Assembly: GCA_934373455.1 (NCBI GenBank)
Contig: CAKRON010000010.1
Coordinates: 1-46,323 of the forward strand
Source of the DNA: an uncultured Marvinbryantia sp.
Lineage (GTDB): Bacteria; Bacillota; Clostridia; Lachnospirales; Lachnospiraceae
Length of the DNA: 46,323 nucleotides
Reading direction: 5' to 3'
A model generated the notes under the pieces. It was not told the origin of the DNA. It ran no database searches and was given only the letters and a program-made list of their open reading frames with translations. Within the stretch, counting starts at the first letter, position 1. The number at the start of each line of letters is the position of its first letter. Made by a program: the position numbers and the translations under genes. Of the stretch, positions 33,694 through 42,190 are shown one piece after another.

Positions 33694-34515
33694 TTACTTA
33701 ATCCCCGAATGTACAAAACTTTCTATAAATTGTTTCTGAAATACTACAAATAAAATCAACAGTGGTGCACATACCAAAAATGTAGCTGCACTGACATCAC
33801 TCCACTGTGCTCCTGTCTCAAAAGACATGGCAAACATGGCAAGCCCCAGAGACAATGGTCTTTTGGATACAGAATCTGTCATAACAAGCGGCCATAAAAA
33901 GTTATTCCACTGGTAAGAAACCGAAATCATACCAAATGCCACGAACGCTGGTTTTAGAAGCGGTACATAAACTTTCGTAATAGTCTGCATAAAGGATGCC
34001 CCTTCTACCTGAGCTGCCTCTTCCAATTCATATGGTATTGTTTTGATTGTCTGACGGACAATCAACGTTCCCATAGCGGATGCAAAAAACGGTAATGCAA
34101 TTCCGATGCGGCTGTCATTTAAACCAAGTTTCACCATCAGACTATAATTTGGCAAGATCAATACTTCTGGTGCTATCATCATCTGTGCCAGAAAAATTAC
34201 AAACAATAATTTACTTCCGTAAAAGTCCATTCTGGCGAAAGCATACCCTGCCAAAGTAACCAGAATCAACTGTACCGCCAGCACCAGTAACGTAATCAAA
34301 ATTGTATTTCCGTAATACTGTAAAAACGGCACCGTCTCAAATACATGTCTGATATTTTCCAGAGTCGGTCTGGCGAAGGTAAACAGATCCAATGCTTTGC
34401 CGGATGGAATAAACGCTGTACGAATCACCCAGATCAGTGGTATCACAGAAACCACCATCATAATCCACATTAATGTACGATACAACACATCTCCTACACT
34501 TAATTTTTTAATCAT
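33694..34515 (-). CDS. Carbohydrate-type ABC transporter permease (MalG/UgpE family)
   Basis: 273 aa with six membrane segments and the EAA loop for ATPase docking (YELEEAAQVEGASFMQTITKVYVPLLKP, about residues 175-202). It forms the inner-membrane channel with the permease encoded 11 bp upstream. Family members import oligosaccharides, glycerol 3-phosphate or glycerophosphodiesters. The linked HAD-PHP hydrolase favours a phosphorylated solute. No ATPase gene is present in the locus; a shared MsmX/UgpC-type subunit elsewhere is expected. Start behind AGAGGAT. Confidence 0.9.
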   Translation of the reverse strand: MIKKLSVGDVLYRTLMWIMMVVSVIPLIWVIRTAFIPSGKALDLFTFARPTLENIRHVFETVPFLQYYGNTILITLLVLAVQLILVTLAGYAFARMDFYGSKLLFVIFLAQMMIAPEVLILPNYSLMVKLGLNDSRIGIALPFFASAMGTLIVRQTIKTIPYELEEAAQVEGASFMQTITKVYVPLLKPAFVAFGMISVSYQWNNFLWPLVMTDSVSKRPLSLGLAMFAMSFETGAQWSDVSAATFLVCAPLLILFVVFQKQFIESFVHSGIK

Positions 34516-34526
34516 ACTTCAATCCT

Positions 34527-35483
34527 CTATTCGTTATAATAAGCATGCTTATCATCATAGAAAAACTTTACGGCCGTAACAACCAGCAAAATACCAACCA
34601 GAATGACTGTCATGGCAGATGCTTTTCCATTGTTCCAGTAATCAAATCCCGTCTGATAAATATAAAACAGCAACATGTTGGTTGCATTTCCCGGTCCACC
34701 CTTTGTCATGATATACAGATGATCTACTGTTTTAAATGCACTGGTCAGTGCAATAATAAATACATACATGGTAGTTGGTTTTAATAATGGCCAGGTAATC
34801 GCCTTGAATCTGCGAAATCCGGTTGCTCCGTCGATCTCTGCCGCTTCAAACACTTCTTTTGAAATGCCGTTTAATCCGGCAATATAAAATAACATCAAAT
34901 ATCCGGCCTGTTTCCAGATCAGCATGACGATAATCGCCCAGATTGCTGTCTTTCCGTCTGCCAGCAGCCGCCAGCTGGAATTAATGTATCCCAGAAGTCC
35001 ATAAATCGGTGTATAAATAAACATCCAGATATTGGCTGCCGCTACCAATGGTATAAAAGTCGGATAGATAAATCCGATTCTTGTCACAGTCTTTCCTATT
35101 TTTCCAAGGGCATTGGAAAAAGAAGCCATTGCCACACCCAGCAGAATACTGGCCGGCACTGTAACAATTGCAATCAACAAATTGTTTCTCAGACTTTCCC
35201 AGAATACCGGATCCGAAGCCAAAGCCTGATAGTTGGCTAATCCGGTGAATATCGGCTGAATAGTTGTCAGATCATCTTTATAAAAACTGGAAATCAGACT
35301 CTGTATTATAGGATATACTGTGAAAATTCCAAGAAAGATCAGGGATGGCAGTAACAATAGCCATGCACGAAAACTGGTCTTCCATTTTTTCTTTCTCGCC
35401 CGTTCCTGAATGACAGACAGGGACACTCTCGATGTCCCTGACTGGATTACCGGACCGGTAAGTACCTGCTCTGCTGTACTCAT
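34527..35483 (-). CDS. Carbohydrate-type ABC transporter permease (MalF/UgpA family)
   Basis: 318 aa. A cytoplasmic N-terminus of about 35 residues is followed by six membrane segments; the first is WLLLLPSLIFLGIFTVYPII. The EAA loop reads EVFEAAEIDGATGFRRFKAITWPLL. Partner of the MalG/UgpE-like permease. It begins behind AGGAGGG, 25 bp after the binding-protein gene. UgpA-like proteins often serve glycerol-3-phosphate/glycerophosphodiester uptake, but the family also covers many sugars, so specificity rests on context. Confidence 0.92.
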   Translation of the reverse strand: MSTAEQVLTGPVIQSGTSRVSLSVIQERARKKKWKTSFRAWLLLLPSLIFLGIFTVYPIIQSLISSFYKDDLTTIQPIFTGLANYQALASDPVFWESLRNNLLIAIVTVPASILLGVAMASFSNALGKIGKTVTRIGFIYPTFIPLVAAANIWMFIYTPIYGLLGYINSSWRLLADGKTAIWAIIVMLIWKQAGYLMLFYIAGLNGISKEVFEAAEIDGATGFRRFKAITWPLLKPTTMYVFIIALTSAFKTVDHLYIMTKGGPGNATNMLLFYIYQTGFDYWNNGKASAMTVILVGILLVVTAVKFFYDDKHAYYNE

Positions 35484-35508
35484 AAGCCCTCCTGTTCAAA
35501 ACTTACTC

Positions 35509-36813
35509 TTATCGATATGCCTGAAGAATTCCATCCGCTGTCTGCTGTGCTGCAGCCAGTGCTGTTTCCACATCCTGCTGATCGGTCATAACATAAGAGA
35601 TTGCGTCATCAATTGCTTTCTGCACTTCTGCCTGATTGTAAGTGGACAGTTCTGCATAGCCGTATTCCAGCTGATCTCTTGCTACCAGACAGTATGGAAA
35701 TTCTTCTGCATATTCTTTCATACGGTCTGTTTCATAAGCACTTGGTCTGGTTGCCACATATCCTGTATCAATGCTCCACTGAGCTACACGTTCATCATCT
35801 GTCATCCATTTGATGAAGTCAAAGGCTGCCTGCTGGCGTTCTTCGGATACACCCTTGAAGATATAGAAGTTACCGCCGCCTGTCGGAGAACCGAAGGATT
35901 CATTTTCCGGCAGCATGGCTACACCAAAATCAAATGTTGCATTGTTTTTCACATTGGTCAGGTTACCGGTTGTGTGGTACATCATCGCTGTTTTTCCTTC
36001 CAGGAAATCAGAAGGTGTAGTTGCCCATGCTACGATACCGGATGGCTGTGAACCGTCCTCTGACAGGCTCTTCCAGAACTTCAGTCCCTTTGCTGTACGT
36101 TCATCATCATAATAAGTCTCTGTACCGGTATCGTTCATCAGGTTAAAACCACTCTGCTGTACACAGAAGGTCTGAAGCATCCAATATGCATATCCGTCAG
36201 ATGGGATCTGAATACCATACTGTGTGGTCTGTCCATTCTCAGTAACAGTCAGTTTCTGTGCATCTTCATACAATTCATCCCATGTTGTAGGCGGCTGTTC
36301 CGGATCCAGTCCAGCTGCTTCAAATGCATCTTTATTATAATAAAGAACAATGGTACTTCTCTGCCATGGAATACCGTAAGTGGTTTCTCCGTCACGGCTG
36401 TTCATCATGAATCCATCGTAGAATCCATCCAGCCACTGCTGATCTTCCTCTGTGGTACAGAAGCTGTCAATATCTGCGATGGCATCCATAGCCAGCAGTG
36501 AATATAAATCTATGGAAAACATAATTGCCAGATCCGGTGTATTGCCGCCCTTGATCGCTGCCTGCACCTTGGTTCTGGTATCTGCATAGCTTCCGGCATA
36601 TACCGGATTGATTGTGATGTTCGGATTCTCTTCATGATACTGTGCACACAGATCATCGATCAGTGCATCCGGACCGCCTCCTACTGAGACTGGAAAATAC
36701 ATGGTCAGTTCCATTGGTTCTGTTGTTGTCGTTTCTTCCTGTGCAAATCCTGTGGTTCCAAGGCTGCCTGCCAGCATCGTTCCTGCCAGAAGCATACAAA
36801 TTTTTTTCTTCAT
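35509..36813 (-). CDS. ABC transporter extracellular solute-binding protein (family 1)
   Basis: 434 aa. The N-terminus has a basic start, hydrophobic core and a probable SPase I site after GFA (about residue 24): MKKKICMLLAGTMLAG then SLGTTGFA. The rest follows the UgpB/MalE type-1 binding-protein fold, with QTADGILQAYR at the C-terminus and MYFPVSVGGGPDALIDDLC near the start, like UgpB-type proteins. Unusually for a Gram-positive binding protein there is no lipobox cysteine, so membrane tethering is unclear. First gene of the importer operon, start behind GGAGAGGAG. TATACT (36856-36861, minus) could be its -10. Confidence 0.9.
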   Translation of the reverse strand: MKKKICMLLAGTMLAGSLGTTGFAQEETTTTEPMELTMYFPVSVGGGPDALIDDLCAQYHEENPNITINPVYAGSYADTRTKVQAAIKGGNTPDLAIMFSIDLYSLLAMDAIADIDSFCTTEEDQQWLDGFYDGFMMNSRDGETTYGIPWQRSTIVLYYNKDAFEAAGLDPEQPPTTWDELYEDAQKLTVTENGQTTQYGIQIPSDGYAYWMLQTFCVQQSGFNLMNDTGTETYYDDERTAKGLKFWKSLSEDGSQPSGIVAWATTPSDFLEGKTAMMYHTTGNLTNVKNNATFDFGVAMLPENESFGSPTGGGNFYIFKGVSEERQQAAFDFIKWMTDDERVAQWSIDTGYVATRPSAYETDRMKEYAEEFPYCLVARDQLEYGYAELSTYNQAEVQKAIDDAISYVMTDQQDVETALAAAQQTADGILQAYR

Positions 36814-36866
36814 TTTTCTCTCCTCTCCTGATCGTCATCGTCATCAGATAAGCCAAGTATAAAGAA

Positions 36867-36905
36867 AAAAGTTTTACCCTACTATCATAGCGGGGTAAAA
36901 CTTTT
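36867..36905 (-). terminator. Intrinsic terminator of the FeoA-GGDEF/EAL operon
   Basis: Perfect 13-bp stem AAAAGTTTTACCC/GGGTAAAACTTTT (36893-36905 and 36867-36879) with a 13-nt loop; T run on the minus strand (complement of 36865-36870). It overlaps the region expected to hold the -35 of the ABC operon. Confidence 0.8.
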
Positions 36906-37003
36906 GTAAAGCTTCAGAAAAGCAAAGTAAAAAACATGTAAAAAATCGCCAGTCATTTTTCATGATCTGACGACTATACTTTTGGTCTACATATTATTTT
37001 AAT

Positions 37004-38986
37004 TTATGATGCTTTTCTCTTTTCTTTTACTGCTTCTTCAAACTCCCGCATGCAGATCGGCCGATAATAGTAATATCCCTGCAGTTCATCGCAGCCTTCC
37101 TGAATCAGGAAATCTGCAGCTTCTTTCGTCTCTACTCCTTCGCAGACAATACTTTTTCCGGTTCGCTTCAACAGATGAAAGATTTCCTGCAATACGATAC
37201 GACCTTTTTCCGTCAGGCTGCCGTCCAGAAAGCTCTTATCGATCTTCACTTCATCAAAGGCAATGTCTTTCAGTGTATTCAGAGATGAGTATCCTGAACC
37301 AAAGTCATCCATGGAGATACGGATATGATATTCATGCAAAATACTGATCATCTTGTTCACAGCATCCCGGTTGCGTATATAGGCGCTCTCTGTAATCTCG
37401 AAAATAAGGTATCTGGTATCTATCTCGTATTTGTTTATGATATCCAGCAGTTTTTTTGTAAATCCCTCAATATCCCGGAAGTGGAACGGAGAAATATTCA
37501 AAGACAATGTTACTGGCTGTGTCCGGCATTTACGCTGGCTGACCATCCACTGAAATGCTTTTTCATACACATAAAAATCCAGAGCTTCCACTTTTCCACA
37601 TTCTTCCAAAACTGATATAAATTTGTTTGGTCCCCATATTTCCCCATCTGCGCGCCGCCAGCGTACCAGTACTTCTGCACTGGTGATCTCTGCATTTTGC
37701 CCAGCAATCTTTGGCTGAAAATACAGAATAAATTCTTCTTTCTCCAGCGCACTCTGGAAGGAATGCAGCACATCGGCTCGCAACAATTCTTCATACGCCA
37801 GTTCTTGAGTATAGGCGCAGATACTACCCACTTGTTTTCGTGCTTTTCTCCTGGCAGTATTGGTATGAGAAATAATCTTTTCTGTACTCTCCTCACGATT
37901 CAAATCATAATACAAACCGGTATTCATAGAGAAATATTCAATCGGAAACTTTTCCAGCACATCATTTGCCAGAATCTGGTTATTCTTCACAACCATTTTC
38001 AGGCAGGAATCCAGAGTTTCTCCTGTCACATCCACTACTGCCACAAATACATCTGAATGAAATCGACTGGTAAAAACTACTTTTGGAAATAACTCCAGTC
38101 TTTTCCATATAAACTGTAAAATCTCATTTCCCATCTGGTAGCCCCAGAATTCATTGATCAGATGAAAATCCTTCACATCCATCAACACTAACATATAGGT
38201 CTTGTGTTCTTCTCCATTATTCTTTAATGTGAATAACTTCCCTGCCAGTTCCCTGATAGAAATGATCTGTCCTACATCACTGACTCTCCTGCACTGAATC
38301 TGCGCCTGACTGCTTCCGTTCTTTTTAAATGCTTTGTCCCGATACATTTTTTCATCAGCAAGCTTCATTAAATCCTGCACCAGATAATAATGATTCTTAT
38401 AACTGACCTCATAACCAACTGCATAGCTGATCTCATGTTCTGCCTGTGCATTGTATACATCTACAATTCTCTGAAGCTCTACGTTCATCTTTTCCAGTTC
38501 ATCCAGAGGTGTGTGTTCCTGTATAATAACAAATTCATCTCCACCGTATCTTGCCAGGAAACTGTTTTCTGTCAGAATTCTGGTCAGAAAAGATGCAAAG
38601 TTTTTGATAAAACGGTCTCCCTCATCATGACCCAAGATGTCGTTGATATATTTCAGACCATTCATATCAAACATCATAATGCCCACATCCAGTGTGTCAT
38701 CCAGTTCCTGGATCTGGTTCAGTTTTTTCTCCAATGCCTTTTTATTGTGAATTCCCACTGCATCTGTGGCTTCACTCTGTACCATATTTTGTACATAATC
38801 CTTCAGTGCCAGTGTCAGGGCACATCCCAACAATGCAATGGTTACTAAAATAAGCCTTACCAGTAATGCTGCTATGGTATCATAATGAATGAGATTATCC
38901 AGATGAAATGCCACAATAAGCAAAAACATAAGAAATAATACCAACTGTGCATTGCAAAAATTAATAATTTTTTTATTAAATTTCAC
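37004..38986 (-). CDS. Membrane-anchored GGDEF-GGDEF(degenerate)-EAL c-di-GMP enzyme
   Basis: 660 aa, GTG start at 38986 behind GAGGGAG. Two N-terminal membrane helices (about 13-30 and 40-62) precede a GGDEF domain with intact RYGGDEF (146-152) and no RxxD inhibitory site. A second, degenerate GGDEF domain (about 235-385; the motif position reads SRFHSDVF) follows. The C-terminal EAL domain (about 405-655) has EVL for EAL, then LNISP, ITES, DDFGSGYSS and KIDKSF, so the metal ligands seem kept. It could make, break or sense cyclic di-GMP. It lies 17 bp downstream of feoA and ends at a terminator. Confidence 0.92.
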   Translation of the reverse strand: MKFNKKIINFCNAQLVLFLMFLLIVAFHLDNLIHYDTIAALLVRLILVTIALLGCALTLALKDYVQNMVQSEATDAVGIHNKKALEKKLNQIQELDDTLDVGIMMFDMNGLKYINDILGHDEGDRFIKNFASFLTRILTENSFLARYGGDEFVIIQEHTPLDELEKMNVELQRIVDVYNAQAEHEISYAVGYEVSYKNHYYLVQDLMKLADEKMYRDKAFKKNGSSQAQIQCRRVSDVGQIISIRELAGKLFTLKNNGEEHKTYMLVLMDVKDFHLINEFWGYQMGNEILQFIWKRLELFPKVVFTSRFHSDVFVAVVDVTGETLDSCLKMVVKNNQILANDVLEKFPIEYFSMNTGLYYDLNREESTEKIISHTNTARRKARKQVGSICAYTQELAYEELLRADVLHSFQSALEKEEFILYFQPKIAGQNAEITSAEVLVRWRRADGEIWGPNKFISVLEECGKVEALDFYVYEKAFQWMVSQRKCRTQPVTLSLNISPFHFRDIEGFTKKLLDIINKYEIDTRYLIFEITESAYIRNRDAVNKMISILHEYHIRISMDDFGSGYSSLNTLKDIAFDEVKIDKSFLDGSLTEKGRIVLQEIFHLLKRTGKSIVCEGVETKEAADFLIQEGCDELQGYYYYRPICMREFEEAVKEKRKAS

Positions 38987-39003
38987 GTTCTTTCTCCCTC
39001 TTC

Positions 39004-39222
39004 TTATTCTGCAACCAGAATCACGTTCTGCGCCAGACGCTTCTCGATTCCGATCTTGCTCTCCCTGATCAGCACAATAAAATATCCGTGAAACGCAGAT
39101 AATACTTCCACCCTACTCCCGGCTGTAAATCCCAACGTCTCCAAATAATGCCTCTGTTTTTCCAGACCGCAGATCTTGGCTATAGTATACACTTTATGAA
39201 ACTCTGCCAGATTCAATGGCAT
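39004..39222 (-). CDS. feoA: FeoA-family protein
   Basis: 72-aa SH3-like FeoA domain: MPLNLAEFHKVYTIAKICG then LGFTAGSRVEVLS and a short strand HGYFIVLIRESKIGIEKRLAQNVIL. FeoA normally assists the FeoB ferrous-iron transporter, but no feoB is in the window; stand-alone FeoA proteins and FeoA-like C-terminal domains of DtxR regulators also exist. It is the first gene of an operon with the GGDEF-EAL protein. The promoter and an inverted repeat lie upstream. Confidence 0.85.
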   Translation of the reverse strand: MPLNLAEFHKVYTIAKICGLEKQRHYLETLGFTAGSRVEVLSAFHGYFIVLIRESKIGIEKRLAQNVILVAE

Positions 39223-39257
39223 GATAACACCTCTCTGTTCATTTACGACTCACGAAA

Positions 39258-39273
39258 GTTAGTTTTTGCTAAC
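39258..39273. promoter_or_regulatory. Inverted repeat at the feoA transcription start, repressor operator candidate
   Basis: GTTAG (39258-39262), 6-bp spacer, CTAAC (39269-39273), covering the predicted +1 of the feoA promoter. The half-site TTAG/CTAA resembles DtxR/IdeR-type boxes, though the spacer differs. Confidence 0.5.
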
Positions 39274-39277
39274 GATA

Positions 39278-39306
39278 AATGTACCATGTTTTTCCCCATC
39301 TGTAAA
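39278..39306 (-). promoter_or_regulatory. Sigma-A promoter of feoA
   Basis: Minus strand TTTACA (39306-39301), 17-bp spacer, TACATT (39283-39278). Confidence 0.6.
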
Positions 39307-39331
39307 TAGTTTTTCAGTACAGCATGACATA

Positions 39332-39379
39332 AAAAAGGAATTTGCACCGAAACATTTCGTTTTGGTCAAATTCCTTTTT
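39332..39379 (-). terminator. Terminator of the toxin-antitoxin operon
   Basis: 13-bp arms AAAAAGGAATTTG/CAAATTCCTTTTT (39332-39344, 39367-39379), extended inside by ACCGAAAC/GTTTTGGT. It lies next to the toxin stop, and the stem ends in a T run on the minus strand. Confidence 0.8.
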
Positions 39380-39380
39380 C

Positions 39381-39710
39381 TTATAATTCATACTTCTTGC
39401 GTCTTTTTACAGCCTCCTCATAAACCTGTTCATCTGTTCGTGCAGATATTACTATGATCTTCATTCTATTTTCCACACGCTCTATCTTATACACTACTCT
39501 GATTCCAAGATCTCTGAATTTTATTTTCAGAAGATTCGTAAGGTTCTTTCCATTCTTGTTTCCCAGAGGCTTTCCATATCCACCTTCATTCACTGGTAAT
39601 GGATTTTCTCCAACTTTGCTTATTCCCTTTAAAACCTGCACCCTAGCTGAGTGATCGAGTTTTTTCATATCTTTTGTAGCTTCTTCTAAAAACTCAATAC
39701 TCCATATCAT
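39381..39710 (-). CDS. RelE/ParE-family toxin of a type II toxin-antitoxin pair
   Basis: 109-aa basic protein with the RelE/ParE fold pattern: MIWSIEFLEEATKDMKKLD (strand, helix), a basic central stretch GYGKPLGNKNGKNL, then RDLGIRVVYKIE and MKIIVISARTDEQVYEEA. By family it would be a ribosome-dependent mRNA endonuclease or gyrase poison; RelE-like is favoured from the basic loop and RVVYK strand. It overlaps the antitoxin gene by 4 bp (ATGA), and ends at a strong terminator. Confidence 0.88.
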   Translation of the reverse strand: MIWSIEFLEEATKDMKKLDHSARVQVLKGISKVGENPLPVNEGGYGKPLGNKNGKNLTNLLKIKFRDLGIRVVYKIERVENRMKIIVISARTDEQVYEEAVKRRKKYEL

Positions 39711-40030
39711 TCGATATCCACATCCTCCATTTCTGTTAATTCTTCCTCAGTAACTCCCAGATCTGACATAACTTTATCGAAAGATATTGTGTCTTTGGTT
39801 CCGTTTTTTTCGATTCTTTTTGTTGCTTCCAATAAAAGATAATAGTCTTCTTCTATTTCTGTTAACCTGGCATACTCTTCCGGTGATAAAATTACTGCGG
39901 ATGGCTGATTATTTTTCAACACAATCAGTTCTTTCTCAGAATGGAGTCTGTCAAATATCTTTGCCGCCTGTCCCTTATTAAATTGTGATATAGGTATTAA
40001 ACTCTTTAAAAGACTTGCTGCTGCCGCCAT
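39707..40030 (-). CDS. Phd/YefM-family antitoxin
   Basis: 107 aa. The N-terminal DNA-binding part (SLIPISQFNKGQAAKIFDRL, then NNQPSAVILSPEEYARL) is typical of Phd/YefM antitoxins. The acidic C-terminal tail (TEEELTEMEDVDIE) should wrap the toxin. The ATG at 40030 lies 8 nt behind AAGGAGG; a GTG at 40039 lies within that site and is not used. Together with the toxin it should repress its own promoter. Confidence 0.88.
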   Translation of the reverse strand: MAAAASLLKSLIPISQFNKGQAAKIFDRLHSEKELIVLKNNQPSAVILSPEEYARLTEIEEDYYLLLEATKRIEKNGTKDTISFDKVMSDLGVTEEELTEMEDVDIE

Positions 40031-40076
40031 GATCTGCACCTCCTTGTTATGTTTCTGTATCTATTATATGCAGATC
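40031..40076. promoter_or_regulatory. Paired operator candidates of the toxin-antitoxin operon
   Basis: GATCTGCA (40031-40038) and TGCAGATC (40069-40076) form a perfect 8-bp inverted repeat with a 30-bp spacer. One copy is in the promoter spacer upstream of the -10, the other between the ribosome site and the antitoxin start, so together they bracket the -10 and +1. Confidence 0.55.
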
Positions 40077-40091
40077 ATTAAATTTTATCAA
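40063..40091 (-). promoter_or_regulatory. Sigma-A promoter of the toxin-antitoxin operon
   Basis: Minus strand TTGATA (40091-40086), 17-bp spacer, TATAAT (40068-40063). Confidence 0.8.
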
Positions 40092-40120
40092 TATATTATA
40101 ATGAAAATTTATTATTTTAT

Positions 40121-41584
40121 TTACTGTCTTACATCTACCAGCTGTGCCATGTCTACATTTGGTCCGGTCAGACTTGCGCAAAATCCTGACACTTCCAGAT
40201 ACATGTTGTTCAGATCGCCTTCATTAACGATCCATGCCACATTTACCTTTGTACTCTCTCCTGCTGCCAGTCCGGAAATGTAATTCTTTCCGATTCCGTT
40301 CTGATTGTCATAGTAACCCATGCCACCGTCAAGAGACAGTCCACTGTTCCATTCTACATAATCATAATCTTCTCCTGACTGCTCCATATAATTATATTCC
40401 TGATATCCGTCATCTGTCTGATTCAGCAGAGACATCTTGATGTAATAAAGAATATCTTGTATTTCCTGGTCACTGTGGTTCGTGACTGTCAGCGTAGCAT
40501 ACACCAGTTTTGCCGGGAAACTCTCTGTCCTGACGACTTCATCCAGCGTGTTCACACCGTCACCTCGTTTCACATAAGATGCGTCGTTGTTTTTCAGTTT
40601 CCCATTTTCGTCCAGTCGGTCTTTCCATTCCTCTGGAATATAGGATTCATTTAAAAGTGAAAAATCATCTGATACCTGCAGGCTGTCTACTCGCAGGCTC
40701 ACATTCTTCTCTTCCTCAGTAAATGCCTGTTCCTTATATATTTCTTCTCCCATAGAATAAATATGCAGCTGATCTGCCGACACTACTGAACCATACGGCA
40801 TGAATCCTGATTCATCTTCTTCCACAACTTCACCTTTGGAGTTTTGTATAAAGGCATTCCAGTCCCACATATCTGCTGTGCTGATCATCTCCCCGGTCTC
40901 CGTCAGTGTGATTCCTTCTGCTACTTTATATGCCTCTTCTTTGGATACATCGCTTCCGATATAGACAATCAATACTCTTGATTCTTCCGGACAGAGCAAA
41001 TAGATTCTCTGGTTAAAATGTGTATCTGTCCGTACACTATGGTACTTCAGATAAACACCCTCATGCTCCCCGAACGTAGTCTGTTCACTTTCTTCCACAC
41101 TGGTATCTGTCAGTCCTTCCTCCAGATTGCCATCTCCGATCAATACGCTTTCAAAAGAAAATCCACCCTTGTTTTCTGAATTTGTATAGTCCAGATGTCG
41201 TTCATCTTTCCATTCCATACCTTCCGGAATATAAGATGTTTCTACTTTTACCTCTGCAATCTGATCTGGCAATGTCTGTGTTTTTGTTGTCTGTTCTTCT
41301 GTCTCTTCCGTCAATCCGGTCACCACACTATAATTTCCCTGCTGTTCCATTTTCATATGATAATTCCGATATACGTTCACTGCTGCGTACGCTCCTGTTC
41401 CGATCAGCACACAGGCAACTGCTGCCGCCGTGGCTGTACGTCCCAGTGTCCAGACCTGTTTTTTCTTTCTGCTGCGTCTGACTGTTTCTTGTGTATGGAT
41501 CTGTTTTTCTACTTCCGTCTCAATCATTTCACTGATAAAATCCGGTGTCTTCGGATACTGATTTTTTAAGTCTTTTAATCTCAT
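40121..41584 (-). CDS. Probable anti-sigma factor with large extracytoplasmic domain
   Basis: 487 aa: cytoplasmic N-terminus of about 48 residues with a basic RRSRKKKQ stretch, one transmembrane helix (about 50-70, TATAAAVACVLIGTGAYAA), then an acidic outer domain of over 400 residues. The N-terminus resembles DUF4179/DUF4367-like anti-sigma proteins; the outer part includes a segment VKVETSYIPEGMEW typical of DUF4367-type sensor domains. Its start overlaps the ECF sigma stop by 4 bp (ATGA). No ZAS motif. Its outer domain is much larger than that of the partner pair at 24901, suggesting a different signal. Confidence 0.75.
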   Translation of the reverse strand: MRLKDLKNQYPKTPDFISEMIETEVEKQIHTQETVRRSRKKKQVWTLGRTATAAAVACVLIGTGAYAAVNVYRNYHMKMEQQGNYSVVTGLTEETEEQTTKTQTLPDQIAEVKVETSYIPEGMEWKDERHLDYTNSENKGGFSFESVLIGDGNLEEGLTDTSVEESEQTTFGEHEGVYLKYHSVRTDTHFNQRIYLLCPEESRVLIVYIGSDVSKEEAYKVAEGITLTETGEMISTADMWDWNAFIQNSKGEVVEEDESGFMPYGSVVSADQLHIYSMGEEIYKEQAFTEEEKNVSLRVDSLQVSDDFSLLNESYIPEEWKDRLDENGKLKNNDASYVKRGDGVNTLDEVVRTESFPAKLVYATLTVTNHSDQEIQDILYYIKMSLLNQTDDGYQEYNYMEQSGEDYDYVEWNSGLSLDGGMGYYDNQNGIGKNYISGLAAGESTKVNVAWIVNEGDLNNMYLEVSGFCASLTGPNVDMAQLVDVRQ

Positions 41585-42069
41585 CTGCCTGCTGCCTCCT
41601 TATCTTCTAATTGATTCTTCAGTTTCCCTCTGGCTCTTGCCAGACGTTTCTGTACTGCTCCTTCTGAAATTCCCAGAATCTCTGCGATCTCTCTACAGCT
41701 AAAGTCCTCCACATAATACAATACTACCGGTATACGAAGTTCTTCACATAATTCACAGACTGCTTCGTAAAGGTCACCATAATCTGTCTCATTTCTTTGT
41801 GGCGTCTCAATGCAATCCATATACTGCTCTATGGGTAAAATCTTCTCATTTTTTCGACAGATGTTATAACATTCGTTCATCAAAATCCGCATTATCCAGG
41901 TCTTTGCATAACGATCTTTCTGCAGTGTATCCAGCTTTGCAAATGCTTTCACAATGGTTTCCTGAATGGCATCTGCACAGTCGTGGTCATCTTTTAAAAT
42001 AGACTTTGCTGTGGCATACATCTGATGCTGAGATTCCAAAATCAGATCTCCAAGTTGCTCCTTTGTCAC
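41581..42069 (-). CDS. ECF-type RNA polymerase sigma factor (second)
   Basis: 162 aa with the chosen GTG start. Region 2 is visible as HDCADAIQETIVKAFAKLDTLQ and region 4 as FSCREIAEILGISEGAVQKRLARAR. The longer frame from ATG at 42102 lacks a ribosome site, whereas GTG at 42069 follows AAGGAGG by 8 nt and matches family N-termini. It is coupled by a 4-bp overlap to the anti-sigma gene. On the minus strand upstream, GCGTCTA resembles an ECF -10 (CGTC), but no correctly spaced AAC -35 is visible. Confidence 0.88.
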   Translation of the reverse strand: MTKEQLGDLILESQHQMYATAKSILKDDHDCADAIQETIVKAFAKLDTLQKDRYAKTWIMRILMNECYNICRKNEKILPIEQYMDCIETPQRNETDYGDLYEAVCELCEELRIPVVLYYVEDFSCREIAEILGISEGAVQKRLARARGKLKNQLEDKEAAGR

Positions 42070-42144
42070 CTTATGTTCCTCCTTGTTTTCGTTTTCATCC
42101 ATTAGACGCTTGAATATACAAAATATCCCCTGTTATATACTAAA

Positions 42145-42189
42145 AAAACAGTTATACAATCGCAGCTCCTGCTATTGTATAACTGTTTT
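42145..42189 (-). terminator. Intrinsic terminator of the YoaK-family gene
   Basis: Perfect 16-bp arms (42145-42160, 42174-42189; AAAACAGTTATACAAT) with a 13-nt loop, followed by a T run on the minus strand. It starts 1-2 bp after the stop codon. Confidence 0.9.
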
Positions 42190-42190
42190 C

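Noticed and set aside
42070..42130. ECF-type -10 (GCGTCTA) before the second sigma gene
   Set aside because: No AAC-type -35 at 16-17 bp; only a resemblance.
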